Source: Syntrophaceae bacterium
GTDB lineage: Bacteria > Desulfobacterota > Syntrophia > Syntrophales > UBA2192
Direction: 5' to 3'
Assembly (NCBI GenBank): GCA_013177795.1
Contig: JABLXY010000002.1
Coordinates: forward strand, 744,001-808,000
Length of the DNA: 64,000 bases
The position numbers and the translations under genes are program-made. This document shows, piece after piece, positions 1 through 7,081 of this stretch (positions are counted from its first letter, which is position 1; each line of letters starts with the position of its first letter). The notes under the pieces are model-generated. The model ran no database searches, was not told the origin of the DNA, and saw only the letters and a program-made list of their open reading frames with translations.

Positions 1-11
1 GAAAAAAGGCC

Positions 12-1400
12 TCAGCGGTCGCTGCGTTCGAGCAGGAAGCGGATGATCCGGCTGTAGTAACGGTCGAGAATCGTGCGGGAGCGGAAAAGCCCCATGTGGC
101 CCGCGTCGCACCGAAGAACGAGCCTGTCCGACGGGGCGACCCCCTCGATGTGATCCACGTGGCCCACGGCCTGGCCGCAGGGGGCGATGTTGTCTTTCGT
201 GCCGCCCAGGGCCCAGATGGGCACCGACGGGGGGTAGTCCTTGACGCCGATTCGCCGTCCCCGGATGTCGAGGGTGCCGCGGATCAGCGCATTGCGGACG
301 AAGACCTTTTTGTACGTGTCCCGGAGAAAGCTCGCCGGGAAGTCGTGGCTGTAGTTGTACCATTGGTAGAAGGCCATCTGGCGGCTGGCCGTTTCCTCAT
401 TGCCGTCACGGAGGTCCCGGAGGAGCTTTTTCAGGTTCTCGAAGTGCTGCGGCATGCCCAGGATGTAGAACCCCAGCACCTGCAGGCGGCCGTCGTAGAC
501 CGTGCGGCCCTCGCCGGGCAGACCCGGCGGGACACGGCTGCCCAGGGCCGTGGTCAGGATGTCGATGTAGGGTTCACCCATCGCCCTCGCGAAATCGGAG
601 AGGAACCCTCTCTCGGCATCGGTGTTCATGGGTGCACCCGCCGAGCCGAAGGTTTTCCCGAGATGCGGGAAGAGGATGAGGGTCGTCATCAGCAGCGGTC
701 CCGGCTGGCAGACGGCCACGAGGTGCGCGGGGTGTCCCGTCTTTTCCTTCAGGGTCTCGAGGATGACCCGGTACTGCTCCACCTGGCCCTCGAAATCCTC
801 GTGATGCCTCTTTCCCTCCACGTAGAGGGGGATCTCCTGGGCGCATTTCTGCTCCACGATCGCCATCCGCGTCAGGCCGCCGTCCCGCATGAAGAGCGCG
901 ACACGCTCGGCGATGTTGGAGTGGTGACCGGCCCGGGGTGCGAAGACGACCGTGTAATTCCCGATTTCGTGCCTCTGCTCTTTCGAGACGTCGATCAGCC
1001 GCATGCCCGGGAGGTCGAGCAGCACCGTTCCCGATTCGCTGAAGCACTGGCAGGGCGGCGCCTCGCAGAAGAGCTTCAGAAATTCGGCCTCGCCGTGTCG
1101 CTTCCGTTCATAGCGGCGGGCGGGCATGGAGAGAACGTCCGCCAACGCCTTGGCCATCTCCCGCTCCATGCCGTCGAGGCTGTCGGCCAAAAGACCGGCG
1201 GGCTGTTCCACGACCGTGCCGGTGATGAAAAAACGCCACATCTCGAGACCGATGCTGCTTGCCGCGGTGAGCGAGTCGAGCCAGAGCAGTGACCATCGGT
1301 TGCCGAGGCTGACCATTTCGGCGGACAGATCGAGCGTCGACCGGACGGTTCGCAGGGACCCGGCGACTGCGGGGGCGAGGGTGTTGAGGGAGTTGGGCAT
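12..1400 (-). CDS. phaZ: intracellular PHA/PHB depolymerase (PhaZ-like)
   Basis: An alpha/beta-hydrolase of 462 residues that probably breaks down stored polyhydroxybutyrate in the cytoplasm. The nucleophile is a cysteine in VAVCQPG (about residue 231), as in intracellular PhaZ enzymes, instead of serine. An Asp in GGTKDN (about 403) and a His in DAGHMGL (about 435) complete the triad. The ATG at 1400 is preferred over an in-frame GTG two codons upstream because AGGAG lies 5 nt before it. It lies downstream of a phasin-like gene and near phaR, which supports a storage-polymer role. Substrate chain length cannot be read from the sequence. Confidence 0.85.
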   Translation of the reverse strand: MPNSLNTLAPAVAGSLRTVRSTLDLSAEMVSLGNRWSLLWLDSLTAASSIGLEMWRFFITGTVVEQPAGLLADSLDGMEREMAKALADVLSMPARRYERKRHGEAEFLKLFCEAPPCQCFSESGTVLLDLPGMRLIDVSKEQRHEIGNYTVVFAPRAGHHSNIAERVALFMRDGGLTRMAIVEQKCAQEIPLYVEGKRHHEDFEGQVEQYRVILETLKEKTGHPAHLVAVCQPGPLLMTTLILFPHLGKTFGSAGAPMNTDAERGFLSDFARAMGEPYIDILTTALGSRVPPGLPGEGRTVYDGRLQVLGFYILGMPQHFENLKKLLRDLRDGNEETASRQMAFYQWYNYSHDFPASFLRDTYKKVFVRNALIRGTLDIRGRRIGVKDYPPSVPIWALGGTKDNIAPCGQAVGHVDHIEGVAPSDRLVLRCDAGHMGLFRSRTILDRYYSRIIRFLLERSDR

Positions 1401-1463
1401 GTTCACTCCTGGGTTCGGTTCACATTCTTACTTTCTCACCGGTTCGGGGGAACCGGCAGGGGT

Positions 1464-1721
1464 CTATTCCTCGTAGTATTCCCGGAAGGGCCGAAACCCC
1501 TCGTCAACGACGCCTTTCATGGCCGCCGTCTGCTGGCGGACGGCCTCGAACCAGTCGGCGATCGCCCGCCTGCCCTCGTAGGGCACGACGGGGGACCTTT
1601 CCAGCAGCATCTCCAGGGCTTTCTGCGACTGCGACTGGACGGCAAGCGACGCATCGAGCGTCCGCGTCAGGGCTGCGTAATAGAACTGCAGGGTCTGCTT
1701 TGCTACGGGGTTTCTTTCCAT
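1464..1721 (-). CDS. small phasin-like protein
   Basis: An 85-residue, mostly helical polar protein beginning MERNPVAKQT, with no membrane segment. A longer frame continues upstream to 1850, but the ATG at 1721 has GGAGG 8 nt before it and is downstream of the predicted promoter, so it is the likely start. Position between phaZ and a divergent phaR, the small size and the helical composition suggest a granule-associated phasin. That is inference from context; the sequence itself is too short for a firm family call. Confidence 0.6.
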   Translation of the reverse strand: MERNPVAKQTLQFYYAALTRTLDASLAVQSQSQKALEMLLERSPVVPYEGRRAIADWFEAVRQQTAAMKGVVDEGFRPFREYYEE

Positions 1722-1767
1722 GTCGGGAGCCTCCAGGGTTATGCGAATCATCGCTGTTTGGGGGACG

Positions 1768-1796
1768 GTTGTAAACTGTACACAGAAATTTGTCAA
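1768..1796 (-). promoter_or_regulatory. sigma-70 promoter of the phasin-like gene/phaZ
   Basis: On the minus strand TTGACA (1796-1791) and TACAAC (1773-1768) are 17 bp apart, giving a start near 1761, 40 nt before the phasin-like ATG. The palindrome at 1803-1817 sits just upstream of the -35 box. Confidence 0.6.
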
Positions 1797-1802
1797 GTCC
1801 GG

Positions 1803-1817
1803 TGTTGCGGTGCAACA
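1803..1817. promoter_or_regulatory. perfect 15-bp palindrome, candidate PhaR operator
   Basis: TGTTGCGGTGCAACA has 6-bp arms around a 3-bp centre and lies between the divergent promoters of the phasin-like gene and phaR. PhaR proteins are known to bind TGC-rich dyads near phasin and phaR promoters, so this is the obvious candidate site. Binding is inferred. Confidence 0.55.
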
Positions 1818-1859
1818 TCGGCGTACACCTGTGATTTGGGTCCGGCTCATTTTAAATTT

Positions 1860-1888
1860 TTGATTTTCAACGAATTATCTGATACAAG
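1860..1888 (+). promoter_or_regulatory. predicted sigma-70 promoter of phaR
   Basis: TTGATT (1860-1865) and TACAAG (1883-1888) are 17 bp apart in an AT-rich stretch, giving a start near 1895 and a leader of about 75 nt before phaR. Confidence 0.5.
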
Positions 1889-1968
1889 GCAGTTGACCCA
1901 TCCCTGCTGCGCCTGTTTGTTGCACCGTTACATCGCATTTTACGGCATTGCGGGAGGACATGGAGACT

Positions 1969-2448
1969 ATGGCCGATCGGGTGGTCATCAAGAAGTACAA
2001 CAACCGGCGACTCTACGACACCGAGAGGAACGCCTACGTGACCCTGGCCTCGCTCGCGGAGATGATCAAGGAGGGCCGCCAGATCGAGGTGATCGACGCC
2101 CAGACCAAGGAAGACGTGACGGCCTTCACCCTCACGCAGATCATCCTGGAGGAGGCGAAGAGCAAGCAGTTCCTGCTGCCCGTCCCGCTGCTGCACCTCA
2201 TGATCCAGTTCGGCGAGACCGTGCTGGCGGAGTTCTTCGAGAAGTACCTGCAGCAGGTCGTCCGAAACTACCTGGCCTACAAGACCTCTGTCGATGCGCA
2301 ATTCGCCAAGTGGCTGGACCTCGGGGCGCAGCTCTCCCAGCAGGCCCCGCAGGTGGCGCCCCCCTTCAATCCCTTCCTGGGCGTCTTCGACATGTTTCCC
2401 AAGGCCCCGGCGGAAAAGCCCAGGGGGCCGAAGAAGAAGGAGACCTGA
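1969..2448 (+). CDS. phaR: polyhydroxyalkanoate synthesis repressor PhaR
   Basis: A 159-residue regulator. The N-terminal 60 residues are the PHA-accumulation DNA-binding domain, with the hallmark KKYNNRRLYDT followed by YVTLASLAEMI and DVTAFTLTQIILEE. The rest is a helical PHB-accumulation domain ending in a lysine- and proline-rich tail. PhaR represses phasin and its own gene until it is titrated by PHA granules. The ATG at 1969 (MADRVVIKKY) fits the family N-terminus and has GGAGG 11 nt before it; an ATG at 1960 and a TTG at 1948 are also in frame. RidA follows after about 50 bp. Confidence 0.9.
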   Translation: MADRVVIKKYNNRRLYDTERNAYVTLASLAEMIKEGRQIEVIDAQTKEDVTAFTLTQIILEEAKSKQFLLPVPLLHLMIQFGETVLAEFFEKYLQQVVRNYLAYKTSVDAQFAKWLDLGAQLSQQAPQVAPPFNPFLGVFDMFPKAPAEKPRGPKKKET

Positions 2449-2501
2449 CGGGCGGGGCGGCCGCCTGCTTCCGGCGATGCGGGGCGCAAGAGAGGAGTCC
2501 C

Positions 2502-2894
2502 ATGCGAAAGTTCGACGTCATCGACCCCTGGCATCTCGAAGGCCGCACCACGTATTCCCCGGCGGTCCGCAGGGGCCCCTTTCTCTTCATCTCCGGGCTG
2601 ATCGCCCGCGACCCCGAGACGGGCAGGATTGCAGGCAGGGGCGACATCGTCGAGCAGGCCGAGGTCATCTTCCGCCAGATGGGGAGGATCCTGGAGGCGG
2701 CGGGCGGCACCTTCGACGACATCGTGAAGACCACGGACTACATCACGAGCCTCGAGCGCTACCGCGAGACGGCCGCCGTCAGGAGAAAATATTTCAAAAA
2801 CGGCTATCCCGCCGCCACGGGCGTGGTCGTGAAGGCCCTGGTGAACCCGGAGGCGCTGATCGAGATCGACGCCGTTGCCATCATTGAAAAATAG
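2502..2894 (+). CDS. RidA/YjgF family protein
   Basis: A 130-residue single-domain Rid protein, the full family length. Members deaminate reactive enamine/imine intermediates or have related hydrolase activity. Visible family features are the FLFISGLIA segment, the VEQAEVIFRQMGRILEAAGG helix region, the DIVKTTDYI strand and the terminal IEIDAVAII. The usual arginine of the substrate pocket is not evident, because the C-terminal region has PAATGVVVKALVNP; this may be a RidA paralogue with another substrate. AGAGGAG precedes the ATG. It probably shares the phaR transcript. Confidence 0.8.
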   Translation: MRKFDVIDPWHLEGRTTYSPAVRRGPFLFISGLIARDPETGRIAGRGDIVEQAEVIFRQMGRILEAAGGTFDDIVKTTDYITSLERYRETAAVRRKYFKNGYPAATGVVVKALVNPEALIEIDAVAIIEK

Positions 2895-2965
2895 GGGCAG
2901 GGAACATTTTTTGCTTGCCAAGTGAGGGTGTGTCCGTCGAGAATGTCCGCGAGGAGACGGGTTCA

Positions 2966-3031
2966 ATGGTGCGCGGTATCTTGCTCTGGCTGATCCTGCT
3001 GTCGGTCAGTCTCGCCCTGGCCGGTTGCTGA
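2966..3031 (+). CDS. 21-residue lipoprotein-signal microORF
   Basis: The ATG at 2966 follows GAGGAG at 9 nt and encodes a basic start (MVRG), a hydrophobic core and the lipobox LAGC, with the stop directly after the cysteine. If translated it would be a complete lipoprotein signal peptide with no mature body beyond the lipid-accepting cysteine. It lies 96 bp upstream of the lytic transglycosylase. It could be a genuine lipopeptide, a leader peptide or a decayed lipoprotein. No known family is recognised. Confidence 0.4.
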   Translation: MVRGILLWLILLSVSLALAGC

Positions 3032-3126
3032 CCGGTCCGTTGAGCGGGACAGGTCTTGTCCCATGGCGTTGTGAAGCGGCCCAGGATCGGCAAGGCCCCC
3101 GACTCCTGAGCCCGGAGGGTCTGCGC

Positions 3127-4104
3127 TTGCTGAGAAATGCGACAACCCGCCTGTTTCTTTCTTCCCTTGGGAGCATCCTCCTGGCGGGCAGCCTGTTGTT
3201 CCTCGGCCAGCACCTGTCTGCGGCCCCTGCCCGGGCGAGCATGCCCGTCCCCGTCCACGAGTTCCCCTCGCCGCTTCTGCTCTGCGGGGAGAGGGTCCCC
3301 CTCGAGAGGCAGGACGTCTGGGAGATGATGGACCAGGCCTTCGTCCTGTCCGTCTACAACCACGATCAGGTCATCCTCTGGATCAAGCGCGCCAACCGGT
3401 ATTTCCCCCACATCGAGCGGCGGCTGCGCGAGCGGAAGATGCCCGACGACCTCAAGTACGTGGCTGTCGTCGAGAGCTCCTTGAGGACCTATGCCGTCTC
3501 GTCGGCAAAGGCCACGGGGCCCTGGCAGTTCATGGAAAAAACCGCCAAGCGCTACGGGCTGCGCGTGGACGGTGCGATCGACGAGCGGCTCAACTTCGAG
3601 AAGGCCACCGAGGCGGCGCTCGACTACCTGGAGGTTCTCTACCGGCAGTTCGGAAGCTGGGGGCTCGCCCTGGCGGCATACAACTGCGGCGAGGACCGGG
3701 TGGCGAAGAGCCTCGAGATGCAGCAGGCGGAAGGCTACTACGACCTGGACCTGCCCCTGGAGACCGAGCGGTACATCTTCCGCATTCTCTCGGCGAAGGT
3801 GATCCTGACGAACCCCGAGCGCTACGGCTACCGGACCTCCGCAATCCGGGTCTATCCCGTCATCGAGACGGACCGCATCGAGCTGCACTCCCACCGCGAG
3901 GTGCACGTCAACGTCATTGCCCGGGCCTGCGGGACGAACTACAAGACCATCCGCGAGCTCAACCCCGAGATCCGCAACTCGTCCCTGCCTCCCGGCCGCT
4001 ACAGCCTGAAAGTCCCCAGGGGGACGGCGAAGGATTTCCGGGAGAACTTCGAGAGAGTCCTCGCGCAGGAAACGCCGAAAAACGGTCCGAGGAAGAAAAT
4101 GTGA
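3127..4104 (+). CDS. lytic transglycosylase with SLT domain (MltD-like)
   Basis: A 325-residue periplasmic murein hydrolase that would cleave the glycan strand between MurNAc and GlcNAc with anhydro-sugar formation. A signal peptide (about residues 1-37) is followed by an SLT domain with the catalytic glutamate in AVVESSLR (about 116), the ATGPWQFM motif, and LAAYNCGEDRV. A short LysM-like C-terminal segment (VNVIARACGTNYKTIRELNP) may bind peptidoglycan. The TTG at 3127 is chosen because GGAGG is 8 nt upstream and the signal peptide then starts correctly; the open frame extends to 3025 without a good start. Confidence 0.85.
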   Translation: MLRNATTRLFLSSLGSILLAGSLLFLGQHLSAAPARASMPVPVHEFPSPLLLCGERVPLERQDVWEMMDQAFVLSVYNHDQVILWIKRANRYFPHIERRLRERKMPDDLKYVAVVESSLRTYAVSSAKATGPWQFMEKTAKRYGLRVDGAIDERLNFEKATEAALDYLEVLYRQFGSWGLALAAYNCGEDRVAKSLEMQQAEGYYDLDLPLETERYIFRILSAKVILTNPERYGYRTSAIRVYPVIETDRIELHSHREVHVNVIARACGTNYKTIRELNPEIRNSSLPPGRYSLKVPRGTAKDFRENFERVLAQETPKNGPRKKM

Positions 4105-4123
4105 AGCCGTGCTTCACGAGGAC

Positions 4124-4216
4124 GGCTCAGGGCACAGGCAAGGACAAGGAAAAAGACCGGGGAGCGGTTCCCCGGTCTTTTTTTTCGATTTTTCGCTGGA
4201 CCCTGTACCCTGAACC
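4124..4216. repeat. imperfect inverted repeat with period-7 arm around a terminator
   Basis: The 3' side holds four heptads of the type ACCCTGN (about 4199-4226). GGCTCAGGGCACAGG (4124-4138) pairs with CCTGTACCCTGAACC (4202-4216) at 13 of 15 positions. The rho-independent terminator at 4151-4185 lies inside the loop. Confidence 0.6.
4151..4185 (+). terminator. rho-independent terminator after lytic transglycosylase
   Basis: AAGACCGGGGA pairs with TCCCCGGTCTT around a GCGGT loop, followed by a run of eight T. Confidence 0.85.
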
Positions 4217-4236
4217 CTGTACCCTGCGTTGCACCC

Positions 4237-4899
4237 ATGGACTACACCGTCATCCGCTCGCGAAGGAAAACGATCGCCATCGAGGTCACGAGGGAGGGGA
4301 AGGTCCTCGTCCGCGCGCCCCTTCGGCTTGCGCACCGCGAGGTGATCGCCTTCGTGGACCGTCATCGCGACTGGGCGGCCCGGAAGATCGCCCAGGCCGG
4401 TGCGCGCGAGCGATGCCGGGGGCCCCGACGCTTCGTGCAGGGGGAGACCTTCTACTATCTGGGCGAGCCGCATCGACTGCGGTTCATCGGGGGCGGCGGG
4501 TACCTGCGAAGGGAAAACGGTGAGTTTCTCCTGGGTTCCGATCTGGCCCGCAGGGCGGACGTCCTGTTCAGGACCTGGTACCGGGCGAGGGCCCGGGAGG
4601 TTCTCGAGGAACGGGTGGGCGAGCTCTCCCGGCGGATGGGGCTCGCGGTGCGCGGGGTGCGCATCACCGACGCGAAGGAGCGGTGGGGCTCCTGCAGCGC
4701 CTCGGGGACCCTGAATTTCTCGTGGCGCCTCGTCATGGCCCCGCCGGGCATCATCGACTACGTCGTCGTCCACGAGCTGGCACACCTCGCCGAGATGAAC
4801 CACTCCCGGCGCTTCTGGGCCTGCGTTGCCCGCATCCTCCCGGATCACCGCGAGAGGCGGCGCTGGCTCCGGGAGCACGAGCACCTCTTCGACGCTTGA
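4237..4899 (+). CDS. YgjP-type zinc metallopeptidase (DUF45)
   Basis: A 220-residue cytoplasmic protein of the DUF45/YgjP family, related to M48 metallopeptidases. The zinc site is HELAH (179-183) with a third ligand, H189, in AEMNHSRRFW; upstream are the family motifs RWGSCSASGTLNFSWRL and APPGIIDYVVVHE. The N-terminal beta-rich part (YTVIRSRRKTIAIEV) is typical. The physiological substrate of this family is not established. Length is close to the E. coli protein. No good ribosome binding site precedes the ATG, which follows period-7 repeats. Confidence 0.85.
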   Translation: MDYTVIRSRRKTIAIEVTREGKVLVRAPLRLAHREVIAFVDRHRDWAARKIAQAGARERCRGPRRFVQGETFYYLGEPHRLRFIGGGGYLRRENGEFLLGSDLARRADVLFRTWYRARAREVLEERVGELSRRMGLAVRGVRITDAKERWGSCSASGTLNFSWRLVMAPPGIIDYVVVHELAHLAEMNHSRRFWACVARILPDHRERRRWLREHEHLFDA

Positions 4900-4981
4900 A
4901 GCCGCGGCCCCTTCGGCGGGTCGGATGCGCCGGGACAGGCGAACCCCGCGGAAGGGGGGGACCGCGGCCGGCCGAAATTGC

Positions 4982-5010
4982 TTGACAACGGTGGCCGATG
5001 GCGATAAGTG
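4982..5010 (+). promoter_or_regulatory. promoter of tctCBA
   Basis: TTGACA (4982-4987) is followed by GATAAG (5003-5008, 15-bp spacer) or TAAGTG (17-bp spacer). The -10 element is weak, which fits a regulated promoter. The operator-like dyad at 5014-5023 would lie around the transcription start. Confidence 0.5.
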
Positions 5011-5013
5011 GTT

Positions 5014-5023
5014 TTGCATACAA
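5014..5023. promoter_or_regulatory. candidate GntR/FCD operator in front of tctC
   Basis: TTGCATACAA within GTTTTGCATACAAAAT. The reverse complement TTGTATGCAA occurs at 13445-13454 upstream of the GntR gene, and both copies lie 32-33 bp from the start of a TTGACA box. TTG-N4-CAA dyads resemble operators of FadR/FCD-type GntR regulators. Confidence 0.55.
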
Positions 5024-5138
5024 AATACAATTCATGCGGCGGCAGGCGCCGCCCGCCGCGGGGCGGGCGGCCTTCGACGGACAAACCGGAGACAGGGTCG
5101 AGCGGGAGATGCACGGCAGGAGAAAGGAGGAAGAGGGC

Positions 5139-6146
5139 ATGAAGAAGATCGTGGCACTGGCACTGGTTCTGCTCCTCGTGACGGGCGGCGTTGCGATGGC
5201 GCAGAAGAGGGATTTCCCCCGGCGGGACATCACGAATGTCGTCGTGTGGGGCGCCGGCGGCGGGACGGACGTCTGCAACCGCGTCATCTCGGCCGAGATG
5301 GCCCCGATTCTCGGCGTCAACATCAACGTGATCAACAAGCCCGGAGGCGTGTCCGGCTCCCTCGGGATGAGTTACGCGTTCGCGCAGCCCCACGACGGGT
5401 ACACGCTGGCCGGCGTCTCCGAGTCCTGCGTCACCGCGGCGGTACAGGGCGGCTGGGACAAGCGGATGAACGTGTGGGATTTCTTCATCGTCGGCGGCTC
5501 GCCCGACGTGATTTCCGTCACCCCGGGGACCCCCTGGAAGGACCTCAAGGAACTCGTCGAGGCGGCCAGGAAGAGCCCCGGCACGATCAAGGCCTGCGCC
5601 AGCGGTGCCGGCTCCATCCATCACCTCAACCTGCTGGCGCTCGAGAAGGGCGCGGATGCGAAATTCCAGTTCATCCCCTACAAGGGGTCGGCGCCCTGCC
5701 AGACCGCGGCCATGACGGGGGAGGTCAACGTGGTCGTCACCTCCGTGGCGGAGCAGCAGCAGCTCATCCGCGCCAAGCAGCTCAGGCCGTTGGCCATGCT
5801 GATCCCCGAGCCCTTCACGATCGACGGGTTCGGGACGATCCCCTCGGGCTTCAAGCCCTACCCCGCGCTCTCCAAGCATCTGCCGATCTACCAGGCCATC
5901 GGCTTCGCCGTCGCGGCGGACGTGCCGGCGGATCGCAAGGTGATCATCGAGGCGGCCTTCAAAAAGGCCATGCAGTCCGAGAAGATCAAGACGTGGGCAA
6001 AGGAGAATTTCTACGTCCTGTCCGGCAAGACGGGCAAGGCGGCGAGGGACGAGTTCAACCGCCTCGAGTCGCTCTTCTCCTGGACCCTGTGGGAACTCAA
6101 CGCCGCGACGGTCGACCCGGCCAAGCTGGGCATCCCCAGGCCGTGA
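5139..6146 (+). CDS. tctC: tripartite tricarboxylate transporter substrate-binding protein (TctC/Bug family)
   Basis: A 335-residue periplasmic binding protein of the Bug family. A signal peptide (MKKIVALALVLLLV to AMA) is followed by the family opening PRRDITNVVVWGAGGGTD, the motif INVINKPGG, and the loop IPYKGSAPCQTAAMTGEVN. Bug proteins deliver carboxylates, amides or vitamins to a TctAB carrier. AGGAGG is 8 nt before the ATG. The binding protein comes first in a tctC-tctB-tctA operon. The ligand cannot be deduced, but the neighbouring sugar-acid genes suggest a hydroxylated carboxylate. Confidence 0.9.
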   Translation: MKKIVALALVLLLVTGGVAMAQKRDFPRRDITNVVVWGAGGGTDVCNRVISAEMAPILGVNINVINKPGGVSGSLGMSYAFAQPHDGYTLAGVSESCVTAAVQGGWDKRMNVWDFFIVGGSPDVISVTPGTPWKDLKELVEAARKSPGTIKACASGAGSIHHLNLLALEKGADAKFQFIPYKGSAPCQTAAMTGEVNVVVTSVAEQQQLIRAKQLRPLAMLIPEPFTIDGFGTIPSGFKPYPALSKHLPIYQAIGFAVAADVPADRKVIIEAAFKKAMQSEKIKTWAKENFYVLSGKTGKAARDEFNRLESLFSWTLWELNAATVDPAKLGIPRP

Positions 6147-6300
6147 CCACGGGCGTTCAGCGGGAAGGGAGCCCGGGCCGCCCGGACTCCCTTCCTTTTG
6201 TAACGGGCAGGGGCGGGGTGGAGCCTTGCCCCGTGATCGAAGGGAAGCGCGGCGTGCCGCCCGCCGCGAGGACGGCCGCACATCTGCAGGAGGCGACCCT

Positions 6301-7071
6301 ATGACGACCGACAAAGACCGGATGCGGAGAAAGGATTTCGCCTCCGGCATCGTTCTGATGCTGTTCGGGGCATGGGTCGTCACCGAGACGGTTGCCCGGG
6401 TGCCCATGAAGGGAAGCTGGGGCGGGGTCATGAACGTCTGGTACGTCTCGCCGGGGCTGTTCCCGATCTTCATCGGGTCCGTGCTGTTCCTGTTCGGCTG
6501 CGTCCTGACCGGCATCGCCGCGAGGCATCTCGGCGGCGCCGCCATCCGCGAGGCCGCGCGCGCCCGTGTAAGCGCCCTGGCGGAAATACGGGACATCCCG
6601 GAGCCGGTCTTCCGGTTCCTGGCCGTCGTCGTCATCCTCGTCTTCTACATCTACCTGTACATGTCCCGCATCGACTTCTTCCTGAACAGCACCCTCTTTC
6701 TCGCCGTCATCATCCCCGTCTTTTACCTGGACGAGGCGCAGGCCCAACGGCGGATCTTCGCGTTCTATGTCGCGGGTTCCGCCCTGCTCATCGCCGTCTT
6801 CGCCCTGGGGCTCGACGGCCGGATCGGCGGCGGCCTGCCCCATGCGCCGGACTGGCTGGCCCTCCTGTTCACGGCCGCCGTGGCCGCCTGCGCATGGGGC
6901 CAAGCCCGCGGCAGCGGGGAGCGGACGAGAAAACTCCGGCTTGCCCTGTCGATGGCCGTCGCGGCCCCCCTTCTGATCGGGGGGATGTTCAAGTACTTCC
7001 TCCTGGTCCCGCTGCCCAGGGAGGGTCTCGTGGTGGCCGTGTTGGATGCAGTCTATTTCGGCCTGTTCTGA
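6301..7071 (+). CDS. tctB: TctB-family small membrane subunit
   Basis: A 256-residue membrane protein with four or more hydrophobic segments, matching the small subunit of tripartite tricarboxylate transporters. The N-terminal FASGIVLMLFGAWVV and the SPGLFPIFIGSVLFLFG segment are typical, as is a central soluble loop (about residues 75-95). It is longer than many TctB proteins (about 150-180) and appears to have an extra loop. GGAGG lies before the ATG at 6301. The tctA start follows after 10 bp. Confidence 0.8.
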   Translation: MTTDKDRMRRKDFASGIVLMLFGAWVVTETVARVPMKGSWGGVMNVWYVSPGLFPIFIGSVLFLFGCVLTGIAARHLGGAAIREAARARVSALAEIRDIPEPVFRFLAVVVILVFYIYLYMSRIDFFLNSTLFLAVIIPVFYLDEAQAQRRIFAFYVAGSALLIAVFALGLDGRIGGGLPHAPDWLALLFTAAVAACAWGQARGSGERTRKLRLALSMAVAAPLLIGGMFKYFLLVPLPREGLVVAVLDAVYFGLF

Positions 7072-7081
7072 GAGGCACCGG

